DNA of 13,465 nucleotides, from positions 1 to 13,465 of the forward strand of contig JADGIZ010000450.1 in the NCBI GenBank assembly GCA_027604665.1, written 5' to 3'. Numbering within the stretch: the first letter of the stretch is position 1; each line of letters begins with the position of its first letter. Source of the stretch: Polyrhizophydium stewartii (lineage: Eukaryota; Chytridiomycota; Chytridiomycetes; Rhizophydiales). This document shows, in pieces, positions 1 to 9,023 of the stretch. Under the pieces are notes generated by a model, which was not told the DNA's origin, did not search any database, and saw only the letters and a list, made by a program, of their open reading frames with translations. A program made the position numbers and the translations under genes.

Positions 1-358
1 GAGCGGGGGCGGCGACCCGGTCAGGGTGGCGCATCGCTATTGTTGTTGTTGTTGGTGTTGTTGTTGTTGTTGTTGTGGCCGCACGGGCTGCACAGCAGCA
101 GCGGCCTGGGCATCGGGGTCTCCACCCGTATCTGCGTCCCGCTCGCCCGCCACACAACGAGCCCGCCCCGCTCCGCCCCTCGCCCGGCCAGCCCCCGCGC
201 CCGCCTGTCCACGGGCGACACACGCACACACGCTCAACCCACAGGCGCCGTGCACCGCTCGCCGTCGTGGCATCGCGGGCAGTGCCCTCCTTCAGGGCCT
301 GATGCAATCAATCTCGGTCACACACACCTGAAACACGGCGCACAGGCGGCACCGCCCT
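1..358. other. Region 3' of Dicer, no supported gene
   Basis: GC-rich stretch downstream of the Dicer stop codon. It holds a TTG microsatellite at 40-75 and C-rich and CA-rich runs around 160-245. Open frames cross it on both strands, but none shows a recognisable domain, a conserved motif or a convincing exon joint. I see no AATAAA-type signal for the Dicer transcript. It may be 3' UTR plus spacer, or part of a gene lying to the left. Confidence 0.5.
40..75. repeat. TTG/CAA trinucleotide microsatellite
   Basis: Read directly: five TTG units, one GTG interruption, then six more TTG units. On the minus strand it reads as CAA repeats. It is non-coding as far as I can tell. The same CAA motif recurs at the 3' end of intron 5 of the PS synthase gene. 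Confidence 0.95.
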
Positions 359-3300
359 CTATTGCACAGCGGCCGACACCACCGGCGACTCCGCGGCCGA
401 CGGCGCACGGCCCGCCCCGGCCGCCGCGTCCGCCGCACCGCGCCGCTTGCGCTCCCGCAGCATCGGCACCAGCGACTCCCGGTTCCGCCGCATCCACGCC
501 AGCGCAGCCCGCGCCGCCCGCCGCTTGGCCCAGTGCTGCGAGTTGGACGCCTCCTCGGCAACAACCACCCCAACAAGCGCCACCGCGCACACGACCCGAC
601 CGGCACCACCACCACCACCACCGTCGTCGTCCCGCGAGAACCTGCCGCAGCATCGTCAGCAACCCGCACCTGGCACCCCCCACCACAACAGCAGCAACAA
701 CAGTGCCACCCAACTCGAACGACAGGTCCGCCGGCTCGAACCCCGCCGACTGCGCAAGCTCGTGCAGCCGGCGCACGGGCGACTGCTCAATGCTCGCCGG
801 CGTCGCATGCACCGCGACAAACGCCCCAACCACCGGCTCCACAACCGCCCACGTCGCGTCGAGCGACGCCCCAGTGTCCACAAACACGGCTCCAACAAGC
901 GCCTCGAACACGTCGCCGAGCCACTTGGGCGCCTCGCGCGCCGACTCGCCAAACAGATCCGCGCCGGCATCGCCCAGTTGCCGGCCGTGCGCGGCAGCCG
1001 CCACCAGCGCGTCCAAAGCAGCGCGATCCGCATGCTGGCCGGCGTGCTGCGCGCCAAACCGCGCCAGATCGTGCAGCCCGAGCTGCACCGCAAACCGCGC
1101 CAGCGTCTGGTTGTTGCACGCGGCCTGCCGCAGGTCGCTCAGCAGCGACGGCGACGCCATCGCCGTCTCGCCGTGCACGCCGTAGAAATGCCGCATCAGC
1201 ATGCAGTCCAGCACCGCGTCGCCGAGAAACTCGAGCCGCTCGTACGACCCGATCCAGCCGCGCCCGTCCGCGCTCGTGGCTGCCGATGCGTGCGTCATGG
1301 CCTGCACGGCCAGTAGCGGGTTGCGGAACACATGCCCGAGCCGGCTCTCGATGGCGCGCACCAGCGCCGCATCCGCGTCGGTGAGCAGCGGCATCCCCAC
1401 CGCCGTGCCGCCGTCAACCACAAACCGCTTGCACGCGTCGTCATCAACGAGCCCCATGAGGCCAAGCAGCCGCATACACGCATCCTGCCCGCACCCGACA
1501 AAGTACGCCCCGAGCACCGACTCGACAAAGTCCGCCAGCGTCTTGCGGCTCAGCAGCCGCGGCGGCGGGCCAGAAGCCGCCGGACCCTCGGCCGCGTCGC
1601 CGAGCACCCGCCACGCGCGCTCGCCCGGCGGCGCCCAGAACCGCGCCCAGAACGGCTGCGCGGTCAGCATCCCCTCGAACCCGTGCCACAGCGCCGTGCG
1701 ACACAGGTTCTCGTTGCTGACCAGCCGCGCGCGCAGCTCCGACATGCGGCCCTCGCTCGCGTCCGGGTGCACAACAAACAGGTGCCACGTCGCGCCAAAC
1801 TTGAGGACCGCGTCGCCGACCGTCTCGAGGCACTGGTAGTTGACGTCGCAGGCGGCCCCCGGCGCGACAAACGCCGTGCGCAGCGTGCGCAGAGGAACGC
1901 TTGGCGCAAACACGCCCGCTCCTGCCGCCGCCGCCGCCGCCGCAGTGGGTGCAGCCTGACCCAGAGCTGCCACGCCAAACCGCGCGTCAAAGTCGCTCGC
2001 GCTGCAGAACGACTCGAGACGGTGCAGGATGCTCGGGAGCATGTGCATGCGCCGCACCAGGCCCAGCGACACGGGGAGCACGCGGCACACCTCGAGCGGG
2101 AGCACAATCACTGCCTCGTCCGCCGCCGCGTCCGCTGCTGCTGCACCCGCTGCCGCACTCGCAGCGGCATCCAGCCTGGCCCGCTTGCGGCTCGCCTTGG
2201 TCGTCGAGTCGCCGTCGTCGGCAGGCGGTCTCGCACCAGCAGTGTGCGCAGCCCCAACGGGCTTGAACCGGTCGCGCACGACGCCGATCGGCTCGACCTG
2301 GACAAGGCACGCGCCAGGGTGCTCAATCGCATACCCCTTGGAAGTAAAGTAGTCCAGATACGACCGCACGCGGGCCGCACCGTCCGACCCCGCGCGGCCC
2401 GAGTCCAGCGTGAACGTCGCATACGCATTCAGGTCCGTCAGCCACCGCGTAATCCGGAACTTGAAGTTGTTGTGCGGCGTCGTGACCACGAGCGACTGCG
2501 TCGCGCGCACGAGCCACGGTGCACCGGCATCCGCCGCGAGACGTTCGTTGAGGCGCGATGCGTTGAGATCTCCGGACGCAGGAGCCGACGGAGGGGCCTC
2601 TGCAAAGAACCGCGTGGCGAGCACACGGTGCGATGCCGAGTCACCGGCGTTTCCGTGATCATCGGCTGGCTCCGCGACGTGCGCCATCCACGCCAGAAGC
2701 GACACCCGAGCCGGCGACACAAGCGCCGCGACCATCGGCCAGTCAATGCCCCACGCGCCCGCCACAGTCGCTCGCGCCATGGGCACAACCCAGAACGCCT
2801 GCGGGTTCGCATCGCCAAAGAACTCGCCGAGCACGGGCCGGCTCCTGCTGCCGTCGCGGTGCAGATGCCTTCGCTGCAGAGCCAGATCCCACAGGCGAGG
2901 CTGGAGCGCAGCCAGCCGGGCCTCCTCATCGGCAGACCAGACCGTCGGTGCGTCCGGCCGGGGCCACGCAGCAGCCGCAGCGAGGAGCGGATGCGCGCCG
3001 CGGCTGCGAAAGAGCCGCATGCGCGGGATGTCTGCGCACGGCATCGGGTGCGCCGTGGCCACCGCAAACGTCTGGCACGCATCGTCGGCGTCGTCCGAGG
3101 ACGGGTCTGGCGCAGAGGCATCGGCGGCAGCCGACCCGTCGCGCTCAAACTCAAACACACACAGATGCCACGCGCGGGGTGCGTCATCGGCCGCATGCGG
3201 CGACAGTGCGCGCGGCAGCTTCTTGGCATACACCTCGGGCTGCGCGTCCAAATCTGCCTGATCAGCCTTGCCATTGAGAACCGCTCCTGCGCCGTCGTCG

Positions 3301-6070
3301 TTGTTGTTGCTGACGCCGCCTGACAGGCCTTTCCTGGCCGCCTTGGCTGCCGTGCGGCTCAACCGCCGCGGCATCAAGAACCCGTCGAGCTCGCCCCGTG
3401 CAAACAGCAGCCTGCATGCCGCAAGCGCTGCGCTCTGGCGCGCCAACTTGGTTGTCGCCCGCGGCGCGCCGTAGACGCGCTCATAGCCAATGTTCCACGA
3501 TGCGGGCACGTCGATGCAGGCTACATGGCCAAACGGCGGCTCGCGCTTCAGGCTGGTCTCGAGCACGTCGATCTGGCTGACGCCGACCCGCTCGTCCTCG
3601 TCAGCGTCGGCCGATGGCTCTCGAGCACTCTTGTCGTCGCCATTAACAGTGTCGGCATTGGTGAGCATGCTCTGCAGCAAGGCAGCAACCGCCCGCTCCT
3701 GCGCGCCAAAGGCGGCGAGGTAATCAGACCACGATGCGACGACGCCCATAGCTTGGACGCTCTTGTCGGGCGTCTTTGCAGAGCGGTACGACACGACCGG
3801 CGCCGGTCCGTCAGGCAGACGATTGACGCAAGCCGAGGCGTACCAGTGCAGTAACGCGACAGCGCCAGACGGCCACAGCACGGCACCACGCGCCGTGCTC
3901 AGCGGCGGATCGAGCTCGCCAAGCAGCAGCTCTGCAACAACGTTATCCGCAATACCGCGCACAAGACGCAGCTCGGTCTGGCGCATCCGATCCAGGGCCA
4001 CCTCAGCGACGGCCTGCCCCGCCTCTGCGCCAGCGCCAGGCTCGCCATCCCCTGCACGGCGCGTCGCAATATGCATCGTCGAGGCTTCAATGGCGCGCGC
4101 ACTCGCCACGCCCCGCAGCGCCGCATCGTCGCCGTCCTCGACCATGATCACAAACGTCGCGCCAGTCAGTGTTCTTGCGCGGCCGCGCGCCTGCACAAAC
4201 CCAGATTGCTGCCGAAATAGGTTGAACGCAACAACAAGGTCGCAGTCGGGGATATCTAATCCCTCCTCGGCGACGCTGGTGACAACGAGCACATTGTACA
4301 GCCCCGCGCGGAACAGGTCAAACATTCGGTTCTGGAACTTGACGTTCATGCGCGGCACGCCAGAGAGAGTCGGCCCGTGTGCGGTGCCGCCGCTTGCGGC
4401 TCGCTTGGCGTCGCGCTGCTGGCCCTTCTGGCCCGTCACGAAACCGCAGCGGAGGAACGGGTGCGAGTTCTTGGCCAAACACCGCATCAGGTCGCACAGC
4501 ACGCTCGCGAACCAGCGCTGGCTGACAAACACAAGCGCGCGGAACGACTCGGCAGCGGCGGCAGCGGCAGCGGTGGCAGCCGCATCCCCGTCGGATCCGT
4601 CCTCCTTGCTCGCTGCGCTCCGCGACTCGTGGTGGCGCTCAATGATGCCAAGAAGCGCCTGCACTTTGGGGCTGATGTCGTCTGGCGTCGGCTCGGTCGG
4701 CACCGAGTCATCCGCACCAGATGCGGCATCGGCGAGCAAGTGCGGCCACGCATGCATGTGCGCACGCGCCATCACAAGCGTGCACCACGCGCCAAGCTCG
4801 CTGAACGCCGACTCGAGCTGGCGTACAAACTGCACGAGGCGGCCAGTGTCAGCGGCCTCCGCAGCCTCCGCAGAGCCCGCCTGCGGTCGCGATCGGTCTT
4901 GCGCAGCATCGGCCGCAGCGAGCATCGGACCGACGATCCTGCGAAGCGCGGCGATGCACGGCGATCCGACGTGCCGCGACGCCAGCACATCGCGCAGCAG
5001 CATCATCGGCGGCGAGAAGCGCGCAAGCACCTGCACCGCGCGCGGGACGTGCCCCTCGAGCGCCGCGCGGTCCGCGACAGTGACGATGCGCGCGTCCAGC
5101 ACGGCCTGCAGGCTCTCCATGTGCCGCCTCGACTCGTCGTGCGACGCGGCGCGGTGTCGCACGGGCGAGGCGGTCATGCCAAAGATGTGCGGGCGCGGCT
5201 GCCCCGGCGCGATGGCGTGGTAGAACTCGCGCATGAGGATGCTGTATGGATGCGCCCCCGTCGCGTGGTGGCACTCGTCCATGACCACCAGACGCACGTT
5301 GGCGGACAGGTCAATGAAGCCGTGGCGAAGCAGGTTGACGCACACCTGCGGCGTCATCACGAGCACGTGGTGCGTCGCCAGATCGGCCAGGCGGCCGCCC
5401 GCGTCGCGCGCGTACGAGGCCATCGTGGCCGTATCGCTGCTCAGCTCGGCAACGCGCAGGTCCGTGTCGGCCCGGATCTTGCGGGCCTGCTGCGAGACGA
5501 GCGGCCGGGTCGGCGCCAGAAACACAATCTGCGGGTGTGCAGTCGGCGCGAGAGCGTCAGCCGGCGGGCGGCGGCATGCATCGTGTAGGCCGCTCGCGGA
5601 CTCACACGGCGAGGCGGGGCGTCGGCGGCGTGCACCAGCGGCCGGTCGACCGGCAGCGCTGCTTCCTCGTCGGCGTCGCTCTCGTCTGTGTCGTTGCTGT
5701 CTGTGGCGCCGCCTGCATCCCCGCCGGCCAGAGCTCGGGCGGCCCGCGGCGCCGTGGCGAGCGGCTCGGCGAGCTCCTGCATGAGCAGCACCGAGACGAG
5801 CGTCTTGCCGCTGCCGGTGTCGAGGAAGGCGACGGCGTTGCCTGCAAGCGCCGCCTCAAAGAGCTCGAGCTGGTACGGCCGCGCCCGCTGGTGCGCTCGG
5901 GACGGGCCGGCGGCCGAGAGAGCCTGGCGGGCGTCGCCAGCAGCAGCGTGTGGCTGGGTCTCTGGCTGCGGAGCACCGGCGGCAGCGGCTGGCACGGAGG
6001 CGGCCACGGAGAAGCCGGCGGCGGCCAAGACGGGGGAGCCCGCAGCGGGGATGTCTCCGCCACGACTCAT
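359..6070 (-). CDS. dicer: Dicer-type ribonuclease III, full length
   Basis: Cuts double-stranded RNA into small RNAs for RNA silencing. Proposed exons: 6070-5606, 5528-670 and 641-359 (5607 nt, 1868 residues). Domains in order: Q-like motif RPYQLELFEAAL (64-75), Walker A LDTGSGKT (83-90), DECH box (239-242), GMTASP (272-277), helicase C with SVAEEGLDIP (about 573) and QARGRAR (601-607), Dicer dimerisation domain (about 704-868), PAZ region (about 1150-1330), RNase IIIa, RNase IIIb and a C-terminal dsRNA-binding domain (about 1738-1825). The catalytic residues are intact: E1390, D1394, D1488, E1491 in IIIa and E1588, D1592, D1694, E1697 in IIIb. Alanine-rich and acidic insertions separate the domains. 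The start at 6070 is preferred because the in-frame ATG further upstream (6295) lies inside the divergent neighbour. The upstream frame is open, so the N-terminus is not certain. The last exon depends on the 28-nt intron. Confidence 0.95.
602..622. repeat. CCA/GGT repeat coding polyglycine in Dicer
   Basis: Six GGT codons in a row on the minus strand, just inside Dicer exon 3, code for a glycine run in the long loop between beta strands 1 and 2 of the dsRNA-binding domain. Confidence 0.85.
642..669 (-). other. Candidate 28-nt intron in the Dicer dsRBD (phase 2)
   Basis: Exon 2 ends GCC AG before donor GTGCGG. CTGAC lies at 659-655 and the acceptor is GCGGCAG. Removal gives VVVGGAR-FSRDDD, a run of six Gly, then VVCAVALVGVVVAEEASNSQ, which completes beta strands 2-3 and helix 2 of the dsRBD. 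No other AG in the open stretch of the downstream frame would serve as acceptor, and I found no better donor in the matching phase. The length is extreme, so a one-base assembly error is the rival explanation. Confidence 0.5.
5529..5605 (-). other. Dicer intron 1 (77 nt, phase 0)
   Basis: Donor GTGAGT, branch motif CTGAC at 5560-5556, acceptor CCCGCAG. Removal joins helicase motif I in exon 1 to RRIVFLAPTRPLV (motif Ia) in exon 2 and restores the expected order of the helicase core. Confidence 0.9.
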
Positions 6071-6273
6071 CTGCGCCGCAAAGTGCGATCCGGCCGCTAG
6101 TCGGCCAGCCCGTGTGGCGGTAGCACGGGCCACCCGAGTCGAGAGGTCTGCCCTGCAGCCGGCAGCACGGCCGGTGGCCCGCCCGCCTGCCGCACGGGGC
6201 GATCTGCCCCCCCCCCATACCCCGCCTCGATGTGATCGAGCAGCAGATCGGGTGGTGACTTTCCCCCATACCC
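6071..6273. promoter_or_regulatory. Divergent Dicer / PS synthase promoter region
   Basis: The 203 bp lie between two start codons that point away from each other, so they must hold at least the proximal control region of both genes. Directly visible are an 8-bp inverted repeat CGATCTGC (6200-6207) / GCAGATCG (6243-6250), a nested CTCGA/TCGAG inverted repeat (6226-6230 / 6236-6240), a run of ten C (6207-6216), and an 11-bp direct repeat CCCCCATACCC (6212-6222 and 6263-6273), the second copy ending at the PS synthase ATG. No TATA box is evident. The function of these elements is inferred. Confidence 0.6.
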
Positions 6274-8764
6274 ATGGACAGCCCACGCCGGTCATCCCGC
6301 CTGCAGCAGATGCAGGCGCCGGCGCAGCCGCTGTTCCAGCAGGCGGCGGGGCAGCGAGCAGCCGCAGGCGACACGAGCGACGACGGCGGCGGCAGCAGCG
6401 CGAGCGGGCGCACGGGCAGCCCGACCAGGCTGCGGCGACGCACGGCCGGAACTCGCTCTGGTGGCAACGACTTCAACGACGACTTGAACGGCGGCGGCTC
6501 GGCCAAGCTGGTGCGCACGCGGCTGCCGCGCGGCGCGCTCAGGACCAGCGGCCGCACGGCCCGCGGTGGCGGCGAAGGCGGCGACGAGAGCGATGCCGCG
6601 CATGCGCGGGACGCCTGGCACTACGAGTTCCACGACCCCGTCGACCCGACCGTCGCGTTCTTCTATCGCCCCCACAACATCACTGCGGTGCGTGCTCCTG
6701 CGCCTGCGTCCCGCCTCCCGCGGGCATCGACCCTCTGTCGTGCGAGCCGCACTGTGCCTGCGTCGCATCCGCCGCGCTCGGCCGCTTGCATCCCCTCCCC
6801 GCGACCTCGAGCGTTTGGAGCGACGCTTTGATCCCGCCGATCCCCATGCTCTGGCTGACGTGCGGACTTTTTTTTCGGGCTGGCCCACTTCCGCCGTCGT
6901 CTGTCCATCACATGCTTGCAACGCGGCCGGCGTGTGCTGCCCTCACACCACCCCGCGCCTTCGCCCTCCCTCGCACAGCTCCTCTTGTTCCTTGGTGCCG
7001 TCATCTACTTTGCCATGTTCAAGTCGACGGGCGACTTTGCGACCAACGTGAAGCTGTGCGTGCGAATCTTGGCAGAGCGTCGGTGGCGGAGAGAGTTGCA
7101 CCGAGATCCCGCTATTTTGCGATCTTGCCGCTGACGCACCCGTTCACTGCCTGTCTGCGAATCGGCGACTCGTTGTGATTGACTGCAGCGGCCTCTCGGC
7201 GAGCGTCTTTGTGCTGCTGCTGATCGGCATGCTGCAGTTCCGCGATGGCCCGTTCATCCGGCCGCACCCGGCCATCTGGCGCATCGTGCTGGCCGCGGGC
7301 GTGGCGTACCAACTTGTGCTCGTCGTGCTGCTCTTCCAGGTGCGCTTCCGAAGCATCATCATCCCACACCAGCCGCGAGCAGCGAGCAGCGGAATGTTGG
7401 ATCCGAGGGCCGGAGGTGGTTTCTGACGTTTTCTGCGTGTTTGGTGTGTGGCAGACCAAGTCGGATGCGCGCGCCATCCTCAAGTTCTTTGATCCGTCGC
7501 TGGGCGTGCCGCTGCCCGAAAAGAACTATGCCGAGGACTGCTCGCTGACGTGGCAGACGCTCTATGTGCGTTGATCTGCGTCCACAGACTGTTCACTGGC
7601 CGTCTCTCTCTTTCTTTTTGGCGCGCTGGCTAACACACAGCTTGCTTTTTGCTTGTGGTGGATTGCACGCCATCCAGGACCAGATGGACGTGTTTGTGAT
7701 TGCGCACTCGGTCGGGTGGTTCTGCAAGGCGCTGGTGCTGCGCGACTACTGGTTCTGCTGGATCATCTCGATCCTATTCGAGTTTATGGAGTACTCGCTG
7801 GCGCACCAGCTGCCCAACTTTGCCGAGTGCTGGTGGGACCACGTGAGTTTTGTGTTTTGTGAATCTGCGGGGTGTTGGATGTTGGAGTGGACGGCACCGG
7901 GTGCTGACCATTGCGTGCAATCGACAACAACAACAACAACAACCAGTGGATCCTGGATGTGCTCACGACCAACTGGCTGGGCACGTACCTGGGCATGAAG
8001 GCGTGCGAGTACTTTGAGTTCAAGCACTACTCGTGGCGCGGGATTGGCGAGATCAAGTCGGTGCGGGGCAAGCTTGCTCGCACGGTGGGCCAGTTCACGC
8101 CGCACAGCTGGACCAAGTTTGAGTGGCACTCGACCAAGTCGTTCCGCAACTTTGTTGCTGTGATTCTGCTGCTTGCGCTGGTGCGTCTTTGTGCCTCTAT
8201 TTGCGCGGGGGGGAGGGCGTGGGGTTTGCATGAGCCGAGAGGCACTTGATGAGCGCACGGAGCTGGTATCACACCCACCAGCCGTTCGTGAGGTCGGGCC
8301 GATGGCTGACGGAGACGACCCGACGCCTGCCGGATGCGCAGGAGCTGCAATGCGAGCTGAACGCCTTCTACCTCAAGTACCTCCTCTGGGTGCCGGTATC
8401 GCACATGCTGAACCTGTACCGCCTGCTGTTCATGTTCTTCATGTGCCTGCCGGCTGTGCGCGAGGCGTACCAGTACCTGACGGACCCCAAGTGCAAGCGG
8501 CTGGGGATGCACGCGTGGATCACGACGGCCAATATTGTCACGGAGCTGCTGATTATTATCAAGTTTAGCGAGGGCGAGTTTACCAAGCCGGCGCCTGTGT
8601 ATGTTGTGGTTGGGTGGATCGTGTTTGGCGTGGCGCTGGTTGCGTATGCTGTGTGGCGGTTCGGCATCCCGTGGCTCAAGGGCGAGTCGTCTGTGCTGCC
8701 GTCGCCTGTGCGGACGCAGCCGCCGCCGTCGGTGCTGTCGGGCGGCGACGGCAAGGACGAGTGA
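6274..8764 (+). CDS. PSS1: Base-exchange phosphatidylserine synthase
   Basis: Integral ER-membrane enzyme of the PSS family. It makes phosphatidylserine by swapping serine for the head group of PC or PE. Exons: 6274-6687, 6979-7055, 7189-7339, 7455-7565, 7678-7842, 7947-8180 and 8342-8764, totalling 1575 nt and 524 residues. Family motifs seen: FFYRPHNIT (129-137), [12 protein letters not shown] (184-195), [10 protein letters not shown] (296-305) and [10 protein letters not shown] (430-439). About nine or ten hydrophobic segments follow residue 138. Each joint was set by splice signals and by gap-free spacing against the animal enzyme as I know it. The N-terminal 115 residues or so are a Ser/Gly/Arg-rich extension longer than in animals, and the C-terminus ends in a short Pro/Ser-rich tail. 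PC versus PE preference cannot be told. The ATG sits in a CCATGG context. Confidence 0.95.
6688..6978 (+). other. PS synthase intron 1 (291 nt, phase 0)
   Basis: Donor GTGCGT, acceptor TCGCACAG after a C-rich tract. The nearest CTGAC is at 6855-6859, about 119 nt from the acceptor. It is the longest intron in the window and carries a run of eight T near 6868. Removal joins [10 protein letters not shown] to [14 protein letters not shown]. Confidence 0.9.
7056..7188 (+). other. PS synthase intron 2 (133 nt, phase 2)
   Basis: Donor GTGCGT, CTGAC at 7131-7135, acceptor GACTGCAG. Splicing makes a CTC codon across the joint, giving NVK-L-GLSASVF, with the same spacing as the animal family. Confidence 0.9.
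7340..7454 (+). other. PS synthase intron 3 (115 nt, phase 0)
   Basis: Donor CAG/GTGCGC, CTGAC at 7423-7427, acceptor GTGGCAG. Joins VVLLFQ to TKSDARAIL. Confidence 0.9.
7566..7677 (+). other. PS synthase intron 4 (112 nt, phase 0)
   Basis: Donor TAT/GTGCGT, branch motif CTAAC at 7630-7634 (the only intron here without CTGAC), acceptor CCATCCAG. Joins WQTLY to DQMDVFVI. Confidence 0.9.
7843..7946 (+). other. PS synthase intron 5 (104 nt, phase 0)
   Basis: Donor CAC/GTGAGT, CTGAC at 7904-7908. The acceptor CAG follows a run of CAA units instead of a pyrimidine tract. Joins FAECWWDH to WILDVLTTN. Confidence 0.9.
8181..8341 (+). other. PS synthase intron 6 (161 nt, phase 0)
   Basis: Donor CTG/GTGCGT, CTGAC at 8306-8310, acceptor ATGCGCAG. 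Joins AVILLLAL to [10 protein letters not shown]. Confidence 0.9.
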
Positions 8765-8926
8765 TGCATATCTTGGTGTTGCTTTCTTTTTTTGGAGGGG
8801 AGGGGTGAGGCTGTTTTCTTGGGAATGACAGCAATGCATTTTTTTGTTTATGGATTTACGGCGACGCTGCATGTGTCTGCGTGGTTGACTGGTGAGGCAT
8901 TTGGATCTGGCATGTTCCTTGGTGTT

Positions 8927-8967
8927 ATTAAAAGCAAATAGGGTGTGGGTGTGGTTGAGTGAGTTTG
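8927..8967 (+). terminator. Candidate poly(A) site for PS synthase
   Basis: ATTAAA at 8927-8932, a common variant of the eukaryotic poly(A) signal, lies about 163 nt after the stop codon. A GT-rich stretch at about 8940-8967 follows, as expected for a downstream element. The convergent RRP40 gene stops at 9024 on the other strand, so its 3' UTR probably overlaps this region. Confidence 0.5.
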
Positions 8968-9023
8968 AGAGGCCGAGGAAAAGGAGAGGAAGTGAAAGAA
9001 GGGACGAGCGCTGCAGCCCGCCA

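Noticed and set aside
318..669. Unspliced extension of the Dicer frame past the RNase IIIb/dsRBD region to a stop at 318
   Set aside because: It gives a Trp-, Gly- and Cys-rich tail with no domain, while the shifted frame completes a proper dsRNA-binding domain. The frame change is needed, whether by intron or by sequence error.
40..1185. Long plus-strand open frame across the Dicer 3' end
   Set aside because: It is antisense to conserved RNase IIIb and dsRBD coding sequence, and its product is Pro/Ala/Ser/His-rich with no domain. Rare stop codons in GC-rich DNA explain it.
2258..2272. tRNA B-box-like GGTTCAAGC on the minus strand, and a similar GGTTCGAGCC at 733-742
   Set aside because: Both lie within conserved Dicer coding sequence (PAZ region and dsRBD), and neither has an A box or a cloverleaf around it.
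1332..5588. Several plus-strand open frames of 200-660 codons inside Dicer
   Set aside because: Antisense shadows of a strongly conserved gene. Products are Arg/Ala/Pro-rich without motifs.
6071..6295. Upstream in-frame start for Dicer at 6295
   Set aside because: The ATG would lie inside the PS synthase coding sequence on the other strand, and the added residues are low-complexity. The start at 6070 is more economical, though not proven.
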